Assembly: GCA_022825005.1 (NCBI GenBank)
Contig: JAJDYU010000044.1
Location: 1 to 64,000, forward strand
Direction: 5' to 3'
DNA length: 64,000 nt
From: Acidimicrobiia bacterium
GTDB taxonomy: Bacteria; Actinomycetota; Acidimicrobiia; Acidimicrobiales; Bin134
The translations under genes were made by a program, and so were the position numbers. This document shows, piece after piece, positions 1 through 8,389 of the stretch (within the stretch, counting starts at the first letter, position 1; each line of letters begins with the position of its first letter). A model generated the notes under the pieces. It was not told where the DNA came from, did not search any database, and was given only the letters and a program-made list of their open reading frames with translations.

Positions 1-1
1 A

Positions 2-388
2 TGCGTGGTTTGACTGGACACCCGCATTGCGTCGTTGGCGCAATATGAACTGAGCGAGGACGACTACCTAAACGTCGGAAATCGCAACGAATACGACGGC
101 TTCAGCGAAGCCGAGCGCGATGCTCTGGAGTACGCGGAGAAGTTCGCGGTCGACCACCTGTCCATCGACCAGGAGTTCATGGACCGCATGGTCGGTCACT
201 TCGGCGAAGAGCTGGTGGTGGAGATGACCCTGGCCATCGGCTGCTGGATCGCCTTCGGCCGGCTCAACCAGGTGATGGACGTGGTTGTGTCCTGCCCGCT
301 GCGCATGAAGGGCCCCGACGAAGCCCGCGAGGTGCTAGAGGCATCCGACGGCGACCTCCTGGCCATGCGCTCCGCCCGATTCGCCTAG
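2..388 (+). CDS. CMD/AhpD-family protein, 3' part; candidate selenoprotein (CxxU)
   Basis: Carboxymuconolactone decarboxylase/AhpD-like alkylhydroperoxidase-fold protein cut by the window edge. Residues such as LSEDDYLNVG, FSEAERDALEYAEKFAVDH and VEMTLAIGCWIAFGRLNQ are typical of the helices after the redox-active CxxC. A conventional start could be TTG at 35, but that would remove the whole CxxC helix. Reading further upstream in the same frame gives C (2-4), V, V, then TGA (11-13), then LDTRIASLAQYELSE, which continues the family pattern without a break. The TGA therefore sits where the second Cys of CxxC belongs, giving CxxU. AhpD-like CxxU selenoproteins are known from bacteria; that it applies here is inference, supported by the hairpin just downstream. 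Alternatives are a nonsense mutation of a Cys codon (TGC/TGT to TGA) or a short TTG-started protein. Stop TAG at 386-388. Family assignment is firm, selenocysteine is moderate. Confidence 0.68.
11..44 (+). promoter_or_regulatory. In-frame TGA followed by bacterial SECIS-like hairpin
   Basis: After the TGA at 11-13 a stem forms between ATTGCG (26-31) and CGCAAT (39-44). It can extend inward by a U-G wobble (32/38) and a C-G pair (33/37), leaving a three-base loop GTT (34-36). Bacterial SECIS elements lie directly downstream of the UGA inside the coding region and carry a G among the first bases of the apical loop. Here the loop begins with G about 20 nt after the UGA. The match is by eye; no folding program was run. 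Confidence 0.45.
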
Positions 389-415
389 ACCCATCTGCTG
401 CTGAACGGCAGCGCT

Positions 416-1585
416 TCAGCGGAACAGGCGGCCGAAGGCCCGCAGGTCGTCGGTGAACAGCTCGGGCTGCTCGAAGGGGGCGAAGTGGCCGCCCTTGGGC
501 TGCACCGCCCAGTGGACGATGTTGTAGCGGCGCTCGGCCCACGCCCGCGGCGTTTGCAGCAGCTCTCGGGGGTACACGGCGTGGCCGGTGGGAACCTCCA
601 CCTGCCCGGCCCAGGCATCCACCGCCGAGGTGCCGGTTCGGGCCGACTCCAGATACAGCCGCCCCGATGAGGCCGCGGTGGCGGTCATCCAATACAGCAT
701 CACGTTATCCAGCAGTTGGTCTTTGGTGAACACGCTCGCCAGGTCGCCGTCGTCCAGGTCGCACCAGTGCTGGTACTTCTCGATGAACCAGGCGGCCAGG
801 CCGGCGGGGGAGTCGTTGTGGGCCACAGCCAGGGTCTGGGGCTTGGTGCTCAGCATGGCCATGTAACCGGTGCCTCCGGTGATCACCTCCAGCGAGCGGG
901 CCATGGCCGCCTGCTCGGCCTCGGTCACCCCCTCCATCATCTTGGCCGGATCGGCGGCCTCTTCGGCGGTGGGCTGGGCGAAGAGCATGTTGAAGTGGGC
1001 GGCGATGAGCCGGTCGCCGAAGGCCTCGGCCATTCGCCGGGTGACCAGCGCCCCCCAGTCTCCCCCCTGCACGATGTAGCGGTCGTAGCCCAGCTGCTCC
1101 ATGACCCCGGCGATGGCCTCGGCGCAGCGGTGCATGTCCACCCCGGGATTGGCGGTGGGCCCCGAGAATCCGTAGCCGGGCAGCGACGGGACCACAATGT
1201 GGAAGGCGTCGGCCGGGTCGCCGCCGTGGGCCGCCGGGTCGGACAGCGGCCCCATCATCTCCCGGAACTCCACCACCGAGCCCATGTATCCGTGGATCAT
1301 CACCATGGGCAGCGCGTCGGGCTCCGGAGAGCGCACATGGTAGAAGTGGACCTTCTCCCCGGCTGCGGTGGCGGTGAACTGGGGGAAGGCGTTGAGGTAG
1401 GCCTCGCGGGACCGCCAGTCGTAGCCGTCGGCCCAGTACTCGCAGAGCTCTCGCATGTAGGCCACGTCGGCCCCGTCTTCCCAACCGGGCCGCACGGTGT
1501 CGGGCCACCGGGTCATGGCCAGACGCCGGTGCAAGTCGTCTAGGTCGGCTTGGGGGACGTCGATCTCGAACGGCTCGATGCTCAT
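416..1585 (-). CDS. Epoxide hydrolase (EPHX1-like, alpha/beta hydrolase fold)
   Basis: Opens epoxides to vicinal diols in the cytosol. The 389 residues carry the N-terminal epoxide-hydrolase domain with the MTRWPDTV motif near residue 24, the oxyanion loop HGYMGS at 98-103 (HGWPGS in many relatives), PSLPGYGFS near 133-141, and the nucleophile elbow GGDWG with catalytic Asp176. The C-terminal catalytic His is in GGHFAPFEQPELF near residue 367. Length fits the family. Start is ATG at 1583-1585. It is convergent with the CMD gene across a 27-nt gap and lies 34 nt behind the ABC permease stop on the same strand. Substrate is unknown. The neighbouring P450, acyl-CoA dehydrogenase and alcohol dehydrogenases suggest a hydrophobic catabolic substrate, but that is inference. 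Confidence 0.9.
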   Translation of the reverse strand: MSIEPFEIDVPQADLDDLHRRLAMTRWPDTVRPGWEDGADVAYMRELCEYWADGYDWRSREAYLNAFPQFTATAAGEKVHFYHVRSPEPDALPMVMIHGYMGSVVEFREMMGPLSDPAAHGGDPADAFHIVVPSLPGYGFSGPTANPGVDMHRCAEAIAGVMEQLGYDRYIVQGGDWGALVTRRMAEAFGDRLIAAHFNMLFAQPTAEEAADPAKMMEGVTEAEQAAMARSLEVITGGTGYMAMLSTKPQTLAVAHNDSPAGLAAWFIEKYQHWCDLDDGDLASVFTKDQLLDNVMLYWMTATAASSGRLYLESARTGTSAVDAWAGQVEVPTGHAVYPRELLQTPRAWAERRYNIVHWAVQPKGGHFAPFEQPELFTDDLRAFGRLFR

Positions 1586-1619
1586 TCCCGCAGCGTGTCA
1601 CAGACCCGCGTCGGCACCG

Positions 1620-3218
1620 CTAGTCGAAGTGTTCAGCCCGCCGAACTATGAAGAACCAGGTCATCACCCCGGAGAGCAGAACGAGCACGCCCGACCAGAT
1701 GCCGGCCTCGGCCACGAAGGCCTCCTCGATGCTGTTGAACGCCTTGGTGGTGAGGGTGGGGAAGTCGAACGGGGCGATGAGCAGAGTGATGGGCAGCTCC
1801 TTCATCACCGAGAGCATCACCAGCCCGCCTCCGGCCAACAGTCCCGGGGCCATGAGCGGAAGCTCCAGCGACCGGAAGCGCCGCACCCAGCTGGCCCCCA
1901 GGGTGCGGGCCGCGTCGGTCAGCCGGGACGACACCGCGGCCACCGCCACTTGGGAGGTGCGCATCGTCTGGCCGCCGAACCGCACGATGTAGGCGAACAC
2001 CAGCAACACCAGGGTGTTGCGGAGGTGACTACCGATGTCGGTCTTCAGGGTCCAGAACAGCAGTGCCAACCCGATGAGGATTCCCGGAAGGGCGAACGCC
2101 GACACGATCACCGCGTTGGCCAATGTGCCGATTCGTGACCGGTAGCGCACCACCAGGTAGGCGGCCGGCAGCACCACAGCCACCGACACGACCGCGGCCA
2201 GGATGCTGCCGTAGGCAGTGTGCCAGGTGGGCGACCACACGTCGTCCCATCCCACGAGGAGATCCCTTCCCCCCGATGCTTCCAGCCTGATCCCGTCGAT
2301 GGACCAGTCGGCCAGCGAGGCCAGCGGTCCCAGCAGGGCTATCGCAACCGAACCGACCAGGAACGCCACCGCGAACGGTTTGGCGCGGCCCAGTCGATAG
2401 ATCACCGGGCTTCGCGATCGCACCGGCGCAGCATGCTCAAAGCGCCGGGTGGCGCCTCGCTCCGCCAAAACGACCGCGGCGGCCAGCACCAGCAAAATCA
2501 CGCTGAGCGCCATCGAGACCGGCTGGTTGTTGAGCCTAGTGGTGTAGATGGCCCGGCTCAGCGTGTCGTAGCGCATGAGCTGCACCGCGCCGAAGTCGCT
2601 GATGGCGTACAGGAACACCAGGAGGGTGCCGGCGCTGATGGCGGTAGCCGTCTGGGGCAGCACCACTCGCCGGATGATGGTCAGCGGGCTGTCGCCCAGC
2701 AGCCGAGCGGTTTCCTCGGCCGACCCGGGCAGGCGCCGCAGCCGGGCGGCTACCGGCAAGTACACGTACGGATAGGTGAACAGGGTGAGCGCCAGCCATG
2801 CGCCGAACAGTCCCCGCACTTCCACGTCCCACACCAGCCCCAGATTGTCGAGCCAGTCGGACAGCAAGCCGCCAGGGTTGAGGGTGCGGATCAGCGCGGC
2901 GGCGCCAATGAAGGTGGGGAATACCAGAGGCAGGGGCAGAAGCGCCTGCCACATGCGCTTGAGCGGCACGTCGCAGCGGGTGGTCAGCCAGGCCAGAGCA
3001 GTGCCAAACACCGCGGTGGAAGCCGACACCAGTACGGCCAGCCGCAGGGTGCGCAGCAGCGGTCCTTGCGTGCGCTGGGAGAACAGCACGCCCAGCGGAT
3101 CGCTGTGGAAGGTGAAGTTGCGCCACACCAGATAGCCCGCCGGGAAGGCGAAGGCAATGGTCACCACGATGGCGACGGCCTTCAACGGCACGGAGGATCG
3201 GATGGCGGGCGACTGCAT
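1620..3218 (-). CDS. Iron(III)-type ABC transporter, two-domain permease (FbpB-like)
   Basis: Inner-membrane permease of 532 residues with two binding-protein-dependent transport domains in tandem, the architecture of FbpB/SfuB-type ferric transporters and of ThiP. Each half has an EAA-like loop that contacts the ATPase: ETARLLGDSPLTIIRRVVLP in the first half and DAARTLGASWVRRFRSLELP in the second. About twelve hydrophobic segments are visible, the first at residues 13-30. Start ATG at 3216-3218 overlaps the TGA of the upstream ATPase gene by one base, so the two are translationally coupled. No periplasmic binding protein is encoded next to the pair, so it must be elsewhere. Metal specificity is inferred from architecture and from the metal-box-like palindrome upstream of the operon; thiamine or another substrate is possible. 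Confidence 0.85.
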   Translation of the reverse strand: MQSPAIRSSVPLKAVAIVVTIAFAFPAGYLVWRNFTFHSDPLGVLFSQRTQGPLLRTLRLAVLVSASTAVFGTALAWLTTRCDVPLKRMWQALLPLPLVFPTFIGAAALIRTLNPGGLLSDWLDNLGLVWDVEVRGLFGAWLALTLFTYPYVYLPVAARLRRLPGSAEETARLLGDSPLTIIRRVVLPQTATAISAGTLLVFLYAISDFGAVQLMRYDTLSRAIYTTRLNNQPVSMALSVILLVLAAAVVLAERGATRRFEHAAPVRSRSPVIYRLGRAKPFAVAFLVGSVAIALLGPLASLADWSIDGIRLEASGGRDLLVGWDDVWSPTWHTAYGSILAAVVSVAVVLPAAYLVVRYRSRIGTLANAVIVSAFALPGILIGLALLFWTLKTDIGSHLRNTLVLLVFAYIVRFGGQTMRTSQVAVAAVSSRLTDAARTLGASWVRRFRSLELPLMAPGLLAGGGLVMLSVMKELPITLLIAPFDFPTLTTKAFNSIEEAFVAEAGIWSGVLVLLSGVMTWFFIVRRAEHFD

Positions 3219-4261
3219 CAGAGTTGGTCGAACGCCGCGGCTGGCGCCCCGGAATAGACGGGGGTCACCCGGTCGCCGGGAGCCAGGCTCTGCGTCCCGC
3301 TGACCCGGGCGACGAGACGGACACCGGCGGCGTTGGCCACGGTGACCATCGAGTCAGCCCCCTGGAATTCGAAGTCCTCCACGGTGTGGGTTGCGGTGCC
3401 GCTGTCGTCGGGGCGCAGGTCCACGTCCTCGGGCCTGACGGCGACTTCGACCGGGCCATGGTGGGCGTCCAGCAAGGGGATGGGACCGAAGTCGGAGCGG
3501 GCGACTTGGCCGTCGGCGTCGGCGGGGTACATCGATACTGCGCCGATGAAGGCCGCCACCCATGGGTTGGCCGGCTTCTGGTAGATCTCGGCGGGCGATC
3601 CGATCTGCACGATGCGTCCCGCATCCATGACCGCCACCCGGTCACCCAGCACCAGCGCCTCCTCCCGGTCGTGGGTCACGAACACCGCGGTCATCCCTGT
3701 GGACTGGAGAAGCTGGCGCACCTCGGTGCGGACATCCCGGCGCAGCGCGGAGTCCAAATTGGAGAACGGCTCGTCCAAGAGCAAGGCAGTGGGCTGGGGA
3801 GCCAGCGCCCGGGCCAGCGCCACCCGCTGCTGTTGGCCACCAGAGAGGGTTTCGGGCATGCGGTCTTGCATTCCCGGAAGGTTGACCAGCTCCAGCGTCT
3901 TGGCCACCTCCTCTGTCCGCTTGCCGCGGGGGACTCCGTAGCCGACATTTCTGGACACATCCAGGTGGGGGAACAGCGCCCAGTCTTGGAACACCATGCC
4001 CACATTTCGGTCCTCGGGGCGTACCCAGGTTCCATCGCCGGCCACCTGGGCCCCCGCGATGTGGATCGTCCCCCGGTCGGCTCGCTCCAATCCGGCGATG
4101 ATCCGAAGCAGAGTGGTCTTTCCGCACCCGCTCGGTCCGAGCAAGGACACCATTTCGCCCCATCCCACGTCGAGGCTGCAATCTTCGATAACGGTGACGC
4201 CCTCGAACGACTTGGAGACGCCCTGCACCGACAGCAGCGATACCGGGGGGACGAGGGCCAT
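3218..4261 (-). CDS. ABC transporter ATP-binding protein (FbpC/PotA-like)
   Basis: ATPase subunit for the adjoining two-domain permease, 347 residues. Walker A is GPSGCGKT at 42-49, the signature is LSGGQQQRVALARAL, Walker B plus D-loop is LLLDEPFSNLD, and the H-loop is FVTHDREEA. The last 100 or so residues form a TOBE-like domain (VEVAVRPEDVDL), as in ferric, spermidine and molybdate importers. The ATG at 4259-4261 lies only 7 nt from a 14-bp perfect palindrome, leaving little room for a leader, so the mRNA may be leaderless or nearly so. The gene is divergent from the alpha/beta hydrolase at 4319. With the permease it forms a two-gene operon lacking a binding protein. Confidence 0.9.
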   Translation of the reverse strand: MALVPPVSLLSVQGVSKSFEGVTVIEDCSLDVGWGEMVSLLGPSGCGKTTLLRIIAGLERADRGTIHIAGAQVAGDGTWVRPEDRNVGMVFQDWALFPHLDVSRNVGYGVPRGKRTEEVAKTLELVNLPGMQDRMPETLSGGQQQRVALARALAPQPTALLLDEPFSNLDSALRRDVRTEVRQLLQSTGMTAVFVTHDREEALVLGDRVAVMDAGRIVQIGSPAEIYQKPANPWVAAFIGAVSMYPADADGQVARSDFGPIPLLDAHHGPVEVAVRPEDVDLRPDDSGTATHTVEDFEFQGADSMVTVANAAGVRLVARVSGTQSLAPGDRVTPVYSGAPAAAFDQL

Positions 4262-4268
4262 AAGAATG

Positions 4269-4282
4269 TAAGGCTAGCCTTA
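4269..4282. promoter_or_regulatory. Palindromic operator, DtxR/IdeR-like metal box candidate
   Basis: TAAGGCTAGCCTTA is a perfect 14-bp palindrome in the 57-nt divergent spacer, directly before the start of the ferric-type ABC operon. It resembles the AGG...CCT core of actinobacterial DtxR/IdeR iron boxes, but the arms are closer together than in the 19-bp consensus. It may be a variant iron or manganese box. The position over the presumed promoter fits metal-dependent repression. Confidence 0.45.
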
Positions 4283-4318
4283 TTTTCGCGATCCGATGGA
4301 AGGCTACAGTGCATTGCC

Positions 4319-5119
4319 ATGCGTCAGATCGCGATAGTGCCCACCGGCCACGGACCGATCGAAGTGCATGTTTGCGGGCAAGGTCCGCTGGTGGTGATGC
4401 TGCCGTCGTTGGGCCGGGGGGCGGCCGATTTCGACCGACTGGCCGCCGACGTGGCTGATGCGGGCTACCGGGTGGCCTGCCCTGAGCCTCGAGGTCTCGG
4501 AGCCAGTGCGTCGCCCGACCGGGAGGAGACTCTGGCCACTCTGGCTGCCGATGTGGCCGCGGTGATCGCCGAGCTTGGCGACGGCCCCGCGGTGGTTGTG
4601 GGGCACGCCTACGGCAACCGGATCGCCCGTATGACTGCCACCAACCACCCCGAGCAGGTGGAGAGCCTGGTGCTGTTGGCCTGCGGCGGATTCATTCCGG
4701 TCACCGACGAGATGGCTGTGGCCATGCGGACGATCTTCGACCCCCGCAATCCTCCCGATGTTCGCCTCGATGCGGTGAGCAGGGCGTTCTTCGCGCCCGG
4801 CAACGACGCCAGCGTGTGGGCCGACGGCTGGTTCGCAAAGCTGGCCCAAGCCCAGGAGCAGGCCACCGTGTCCACCCCGGTGGGCGACTGGTGGGCCGGA
4901 GGCACCGCCCCCATGCTGGCGGTGCAACCCGCCGACGACCGGCTAGCCGTTCCCGCCAACGCCGACGCCCTGGCGGAGGCCGTCGGCGACCGGGTTGAAG
5001 TGGTGGTTATCGCCAACGCCGGCCACGCCCTTTTGCCTGAGCAGCCCGAAGCCGTGGCCCAGACGGTGATCGGCTGGCTCGACCGCAGGTTTGGCCGTTC
5101 CCCCCTCGAAGTGGGGTAA
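4319..5119 (+). CDS. Alpha/beta-fold hydrolase with Ala at the nucleophile position
   Basis: Protein of 266 residues with the alpha/beta hydrolase fold: GPLVVMLPSLGRG strand and oxyanion loop near residue 25, the CPEPRGLGAS turn, the elbow VVGHAYGNRIAR near residue 100, and the C-terminal NAGHALLPEQPEAV with the usual His. The elbow reads G-H-A-Y-G, so the usual Ser nucleophile is Ala. From memory, relatives with GHAFGN elbows occur in bacteria, so this is more likely a subfamily trait than a sequence error, but classical serine esterase chemistry is not expected. The start is ATG at 4319; an upstream open frame running back through the ABC genes is only antisense. It is divergent from the ABC operon and convergent with the acyl-CoA dehydrogenase, 9 nt apart. 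Substrate unknown. Confidence 0.85.
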   Translation: MRQIAIVPTGHGPIEVHVCGQGPLVVMLPSLGRGAADFDRLAADVADAGYRVACPEPRGLGASASPDREETLATLAADVAAVIAELGDGPAVVVGHAYGNRIARMTATNHPEQVESLVLLACGGFIPVTDEMAVAMRTIFDPRNPPDVRLDAVSRAFFAPGNDASVWADGWFAKLAQAQEQATVSTPVGDWWAGGTAPMLAVQPADDRLAVPANADALAEAVGDRVEVVVIANAGHALLPEQPEAVAQTVIGWLDRRFGRSPLEVG

Positions 5120-5128
5120 TAGCCGAAG

Positions 5129-6328
5129 CTAGTTGCGGGGGACCTCGTTCCAGGGGATGGCCTTGTCCACCCGGGGCTCGCCGGGGAGGCCGAGGATTTG
5201 CTCGCCCAGGATGTTGCGCATGATCTCGGTGGTGCCGCCCTCGATGGAGTTGGCCCGGGACCTCAAGAAGGCGTGGCCCAAGCCGTTCTCGGCCCCGGTT
5301 TCCGACACCACGTCAGGACGGCGGAAGGTGTAGTCGAAGTCCACCGAGCCGGCTGGCCCCTGGAGGTTCACGCACTCCTCGAAGATGGACTTGTTCAGCT
5401 CGGCGTGGATGGCCTTGGCCACCGAGCCCTCCGGGCCGGGATTGCCGGCTCGGCGGTTCTGCGAGGCCCGCATGTTGGTGAGCCTCAGCGTCTCCGCCTG
5501 GCTCCACAGCTTCATCACCCGGTCCAAACGGGCCGATGTGCGCTGCTCGTCGGGCAACTCAGCCCACACCTGCACCAGTTCGGCAATGCTGCCTGAGCCC
5601 CGCTTGGGTGAACCGCCGCCCCCGATCACGGTGCGCTCGTTCATCAGTGTGGTGAGTGCCACCCCCCAGCCTTCTCCCTCGCCACCGATCCGGTCGGCAT
5701 CGGGGACCTGTACGCCCGTCATGTACACCTCGTTGAACTCGGCCTCGCCGGTGATCTGGCGCAGGGGACGCACCTCCACGCCCTCGGCGTGCATGTCCAG
5801 CGCGAAGTAGGTCATGCCCTTGTGCTTGGGGGATTCGGGGTTGCTGCGGGCCACCAGCATGCCTCGATCGGCTAGGTGGGCGAGGGTATTCCACACCTTC
5901 TGGCCGTCCAGGGTCCACACCTCGCCGTCGCGCACCGCCCGGGTGGCTAGACCGGCGAAGTCGCTGCCCGCGCCCGGCTCGGAGAACAGCTGGCACCAGC
6001 GCTCCTCGCCGGTGAACATGGGCCGCAAAAAGCGGCGCTTCTGCTCGTCGGTGCCGTGGGTCACGATGGTTGGCCCGGCCAGGGTGAAGAAAAAGATGCC
6101 GGGATCGGCCGATCCGGCCCCGGCGTTGCGCAAACGGGTCTCGATATGGCGCTGGAAGCGGGGCGCCAGGCCGAGGCCGCCGAATCCCACCGGGAAGTGG
6201 ACCCAGGCCAGCCCGGCGTCGTACTGGTATCCGCGGAACTCCTCCACCGACAGGGTGGTCGGGTCGTGCTCGGCCAGCATCGCGTCAATGGCGTCGTCGA
6301 CTTCTTGGGGGATTCCGTCAGTGCTCAC
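5129..6328 (-). CDS. Acyl-CoA dehydrogenase family protein
   Basis: FAD-dependent alpha,beta-dehydrogenation of an acyl-CoA thioester. The 399 residues show the N-terminal helical domain, the flavin/substrate motif CQLFSEPGAGSDFAGL near residue 131, the middle beta-domain GQKVWNTLAHLADRGMLVAR, and a C-terminal domain ending in NSIEGGTTEIMRNILGEQILG, which binds the neighbouring subunit's FAD in this family. Start is GTG at 6326-6328, overlapping the TGA of the upstream TIM-barrel gene by 4 nt (GTGA), so the two genes are coupled. Substrate chain type cannot be told from sequence; the loop pattern is that of the large actinobacterial FadE-like group used for branched, steroid or xenobiotic acyl-CoAs. 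Confidence 0.92.
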   Translation of the reverse strand: MSTDGIPQEVDDAIDAMLAEHDPTTLSVEEFRGYQYDAGLAWVHFPVGFGGLGLAPRFQRHIETRLRNAGAGSADPGIFFFTLAGPTIVTHGTDEQKRRFLRPMFTGEERWCQLFSEPGAGSDFAGLATRAVRDGEVWTLDGQKVWNTLAHLADRGMLVARSNPESPKHKGMTYFALDMHAEGVEVRPLRQITGEAEFNEVYMTGVQVPDADRIGGEGEGWGVALTTLMNERTVIGGGGSPKRGSGSIAELVQVWAELPDEQRTSARLDRVMKLWSQAETLRLTNMRASQNRRAGNPGPEGSVAKAIHAELNKSIFEECVNLQGPAGSVDFDYTFRRPDVVSETGAENGLGHAFLRSRANSIEGGTTEIMRNILGEQILGLPGEPRVDKAIPWNEVPRN

Positions 6329-7146
6329 AAGGCCAATCTAGCTTTCAATTCATTGAAGCAGGCCATCGACTGACGGGCCGCCTCGGCCGGGTCGATGCCG
6401 TTGAGGGATTGGTAGAAGACCTCGACGGCGAGCGGGGCATCCACCCCCCGTTCGGCGAACTCGGCCAGCATCCCGGCGATGTCCCCGTGGCCCTCGCCGG
6501 GCATCAGGCGGCCGTGAATGCACTCGTGGTTGAGCTCTTCGCCCGTCGGGTTTCCCTCGGGCTCAGGCCCGGTGTCGCCCACTTGGATCTCCTTGATCAT
6601 GGCCGGGTCGATGGCCAGGTCCAACTGTCCGCGTTCCGGTCCCCGCCACAGGTGCCAGGTGTCGAGCAGCAGCCCCGCGTTGGGCCGGTCGGCCCGCTCG
6701 ACGATCTCAGCGGCCACCCGGTGGTCATTCAGCGGCGACCAGGCAAACGGCTCGATCAGGGCCAGGATGTCGTGCTCGGCGGCCTGATCAGAGATTTCCG
6801 CCAGTGTCGCGGCGGCTTGATCCAGGTTTTCGCTCGGCTGCCAATCGGAATGCTCGAGAACCGTGATCGACCGGGCACCCAATGCCACGGCCGCAGCCAC
6901 CGCATCCTCGGCACCCTCGGGGGAGCGCATGGTCATCACTACGCCGTCGTACTCGGCCACCCGCAGATCGAGGTCATCCAACAGCTCTCGCAGCGCCCCG
7001 TCGTCCCATCCCCGCTCGTGCATCTTGCGGTGCTCCCATCCATAGATCGACAGCCGGGCGAATCCGGCTTCGGAGGCAATCCGAGCCTTTTCCTCCCACG
7101 GGATCCGACCCAGCGTGCCGGTACACAGATAAGGCGGATGGTTCAC
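6325..7146 (-). CDS. Sugar phosphate isomerase/epimerase family TIM-barrel protein
   Basis: AP-endonuclease-2/xylose-isomerase-like TIM barrel of 273 residues. Visible strand-end motifs are GFARLSIYGWEHRKM near the N-terminus, a metal-site Glu in ALIEPFAWSP, LLLDTWHLWRGP with Asp and His, and EVFYQSLNG with a C-terminal Glu, matching the Glu-Asp-His-Glu divalent-metal site of the family. Members isomerise or epimerise sugars, or act on inositols and hydroxypyruvate. It heads a two-gene unit with the acyl-CoA dehydrogenase, which is an unusual partner. The ATG at 7144-7146 lies 52 nt from the divergent P450 start. Exact reaction unknown. Confidence 0.82.
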   Translation of the reverse strand: MNHPPYLCTGTLGRIPWEEKARIASEAGFARLSIYGWEHRKMHERGWDDGALRELLDDLDLRVAEYDGVVMTMRSPEGAEDAVAAAVALGARSITVLEHSDWQPSENLDQAAATLAEISDQAAEHDILALIEPFAWSPLNDHRVAAEIVERADRPNAGLLLDTWHLWRGPERGQLDLAIDPAMIKEIQVGDTGPEPEGNPTGEELNHECIHGRLMPGEGHGDIAGMLAEFAERGVDAPLAVEVFYQSLNGIDPAEAARQSMACFNELKARLAL

Positions 7147-7198
7147 GGGCTGAGACTAGGCGCGGCACCGCCAATCGGAGTCGAACTACCGTGCACCC

Positions 7199-8389
7199 AT
7201 GGAGTTCGACGCACGCGACCCGGCCCATGAGATCGACGGAGTTCCTTTTCACACGCTGGCCCGCATACGCACAGAACATCCCATCTGCCCGTCGCCCAAA
7301 GGGGGCTGGTACCTCTCGACCCGCCGCCACATCGACACCGCACTCAAGGAGGTGGAGACGTTCGTGGCCGATTTGGCACCCATGGCCGGGCTGTCGGGGA
7401 CCGAAGTGGTGCCGGCCGAGGAGCTGTTTCTGAGCGAGATACCCGAGCCCCGTCACGGCCGCATCCGCCGGCTGTACAACTCCAACTTCGCCCCCCACCG
7501 GCTGCGCAACACCGAGGAGTTCGTCACCCGCACCTGCCATCGGCTGCTCGACCCGATGCTGGCCGCGGGGGAGGGCGACCTGCACGCGGGCTACGCCATG
7601 CCCATCCCCAGTGCCACGCTGGCCGACTTGATGGGCTTGCCTCCCGTGGCCGGTGACAAGTTCATGGGCTGGTCGTTCGACGGGACGCTCATGCAGCGCC
7701 CGGGCACACCGGGGATCAAGCCGACCGGCCCGCCCATCCTCGACTATTTCCGCGAAGCGCTGGCCGAGCGCCGGTCGTCAGCCGCCGCCGGGGAGGAGCA
7801 GCCCCACGATGTGATCATCGGGCTGATGAACGCGGAGATCGACGGGGTTCCGCTCAGCGACACTGAGATCGTCACCCAACTCCAGTTCATGGTGATGGCC
7901 GGGGTCCACACCACTCGGGCGCTGCTGGTACACCTGGCCCACCGGCTGCTGCGGGACCGGGAGCTATTCGAGCGGGTATCGGCCGACCGGAACCTGGTGG
8001 CCCCGTTGGTGGAGGAATCACTGCGCCACGACGCCCCGGTGCAGGCCACCACCCGGCGCTGCACCCACGACATCTCGCTCGACGGGGTGGAGATGCACGC
8101 CGGCGACTGGGTGGAGGTGGGCATCGGGTCGGCCAACCGGGATGAGACCGTGTACAACGACCCGGACGTGTTCCGTTTGGACCGCGACGACCCTCGCGAT
8201 CACTTGGGATTCGGCGGCGGCCCCCATATCTGCCCCGGTGCCACCCTGGCCCGCATCGAGGCCACTTGCGCGGTAAACGTGCTGTGCGATCGGGTGGCCG
8301 AGATGTTCGTGGTGGAGGGCGTGACCTATCCGCCGCTGCCTGGCGGGATGTCGCATCTGCCCATTCCGGCCAAGTTGATTCCTAGGTAG
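7199..8389 (+). CDS. Cytochrome P450
   Basis: Heme-thiolate monooxygenase of 396 residues, the size of soluble bacterial CYPs. The heme loop FGGGPHICPGATLARIE begins near residue 338 with axial Cys345. The K-helix ExxR is in VEESLRHDAP, and the I-helix oxygen motif is MAGVHTTRALL. The N-terminal half has the usual PHRLRNTEE segment. There is no membrane anchor, so it needs separate ferredoxin and reductase, neither of which is encoded nearby. The ATG at 7199 follows a 52-nt divergent spacer. Its last 8 nt overlap the end of the convergent F420 oxidoreductase gene. Substrate unknown; the catabolic neighbourhood suggests a lipophilic compound. Confidence 0.95.
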   Translation: MEFDARDPAHEIDGVPFHTLARIRTEHPICPSPKGGWYLSTRRHIDTALKEVETFVADLAPMAGLSGTEVVPAEELFLSEIPEPRHGRIRRLYNSNFAPHRLRNTEEFVTRTCHRLLDPMLAAGEGDLHAGYAMPIPSATLADLMGLPPVAGDKFMGWSFDGTLMQRPGTPGIKPTGPPILDYFREALAERRSSAAAGEEQPHDVIIGLMNAEIDGVPLSDTEIVTQLQFMVMAGVHTTRALLVHLAHRLLRDRELFERVSADRNLVAPLVEESLRHDAPVQATTRRCTHDISLDGVEMHAGDWVEVGIGSANRDETVYNDPDVFRLDRDDPRDHLGFGGGPHICPGATLARIEATCAVNVLCDRVAEMFVVEGVTYPPLPGGMSHLPIPAKLIPR

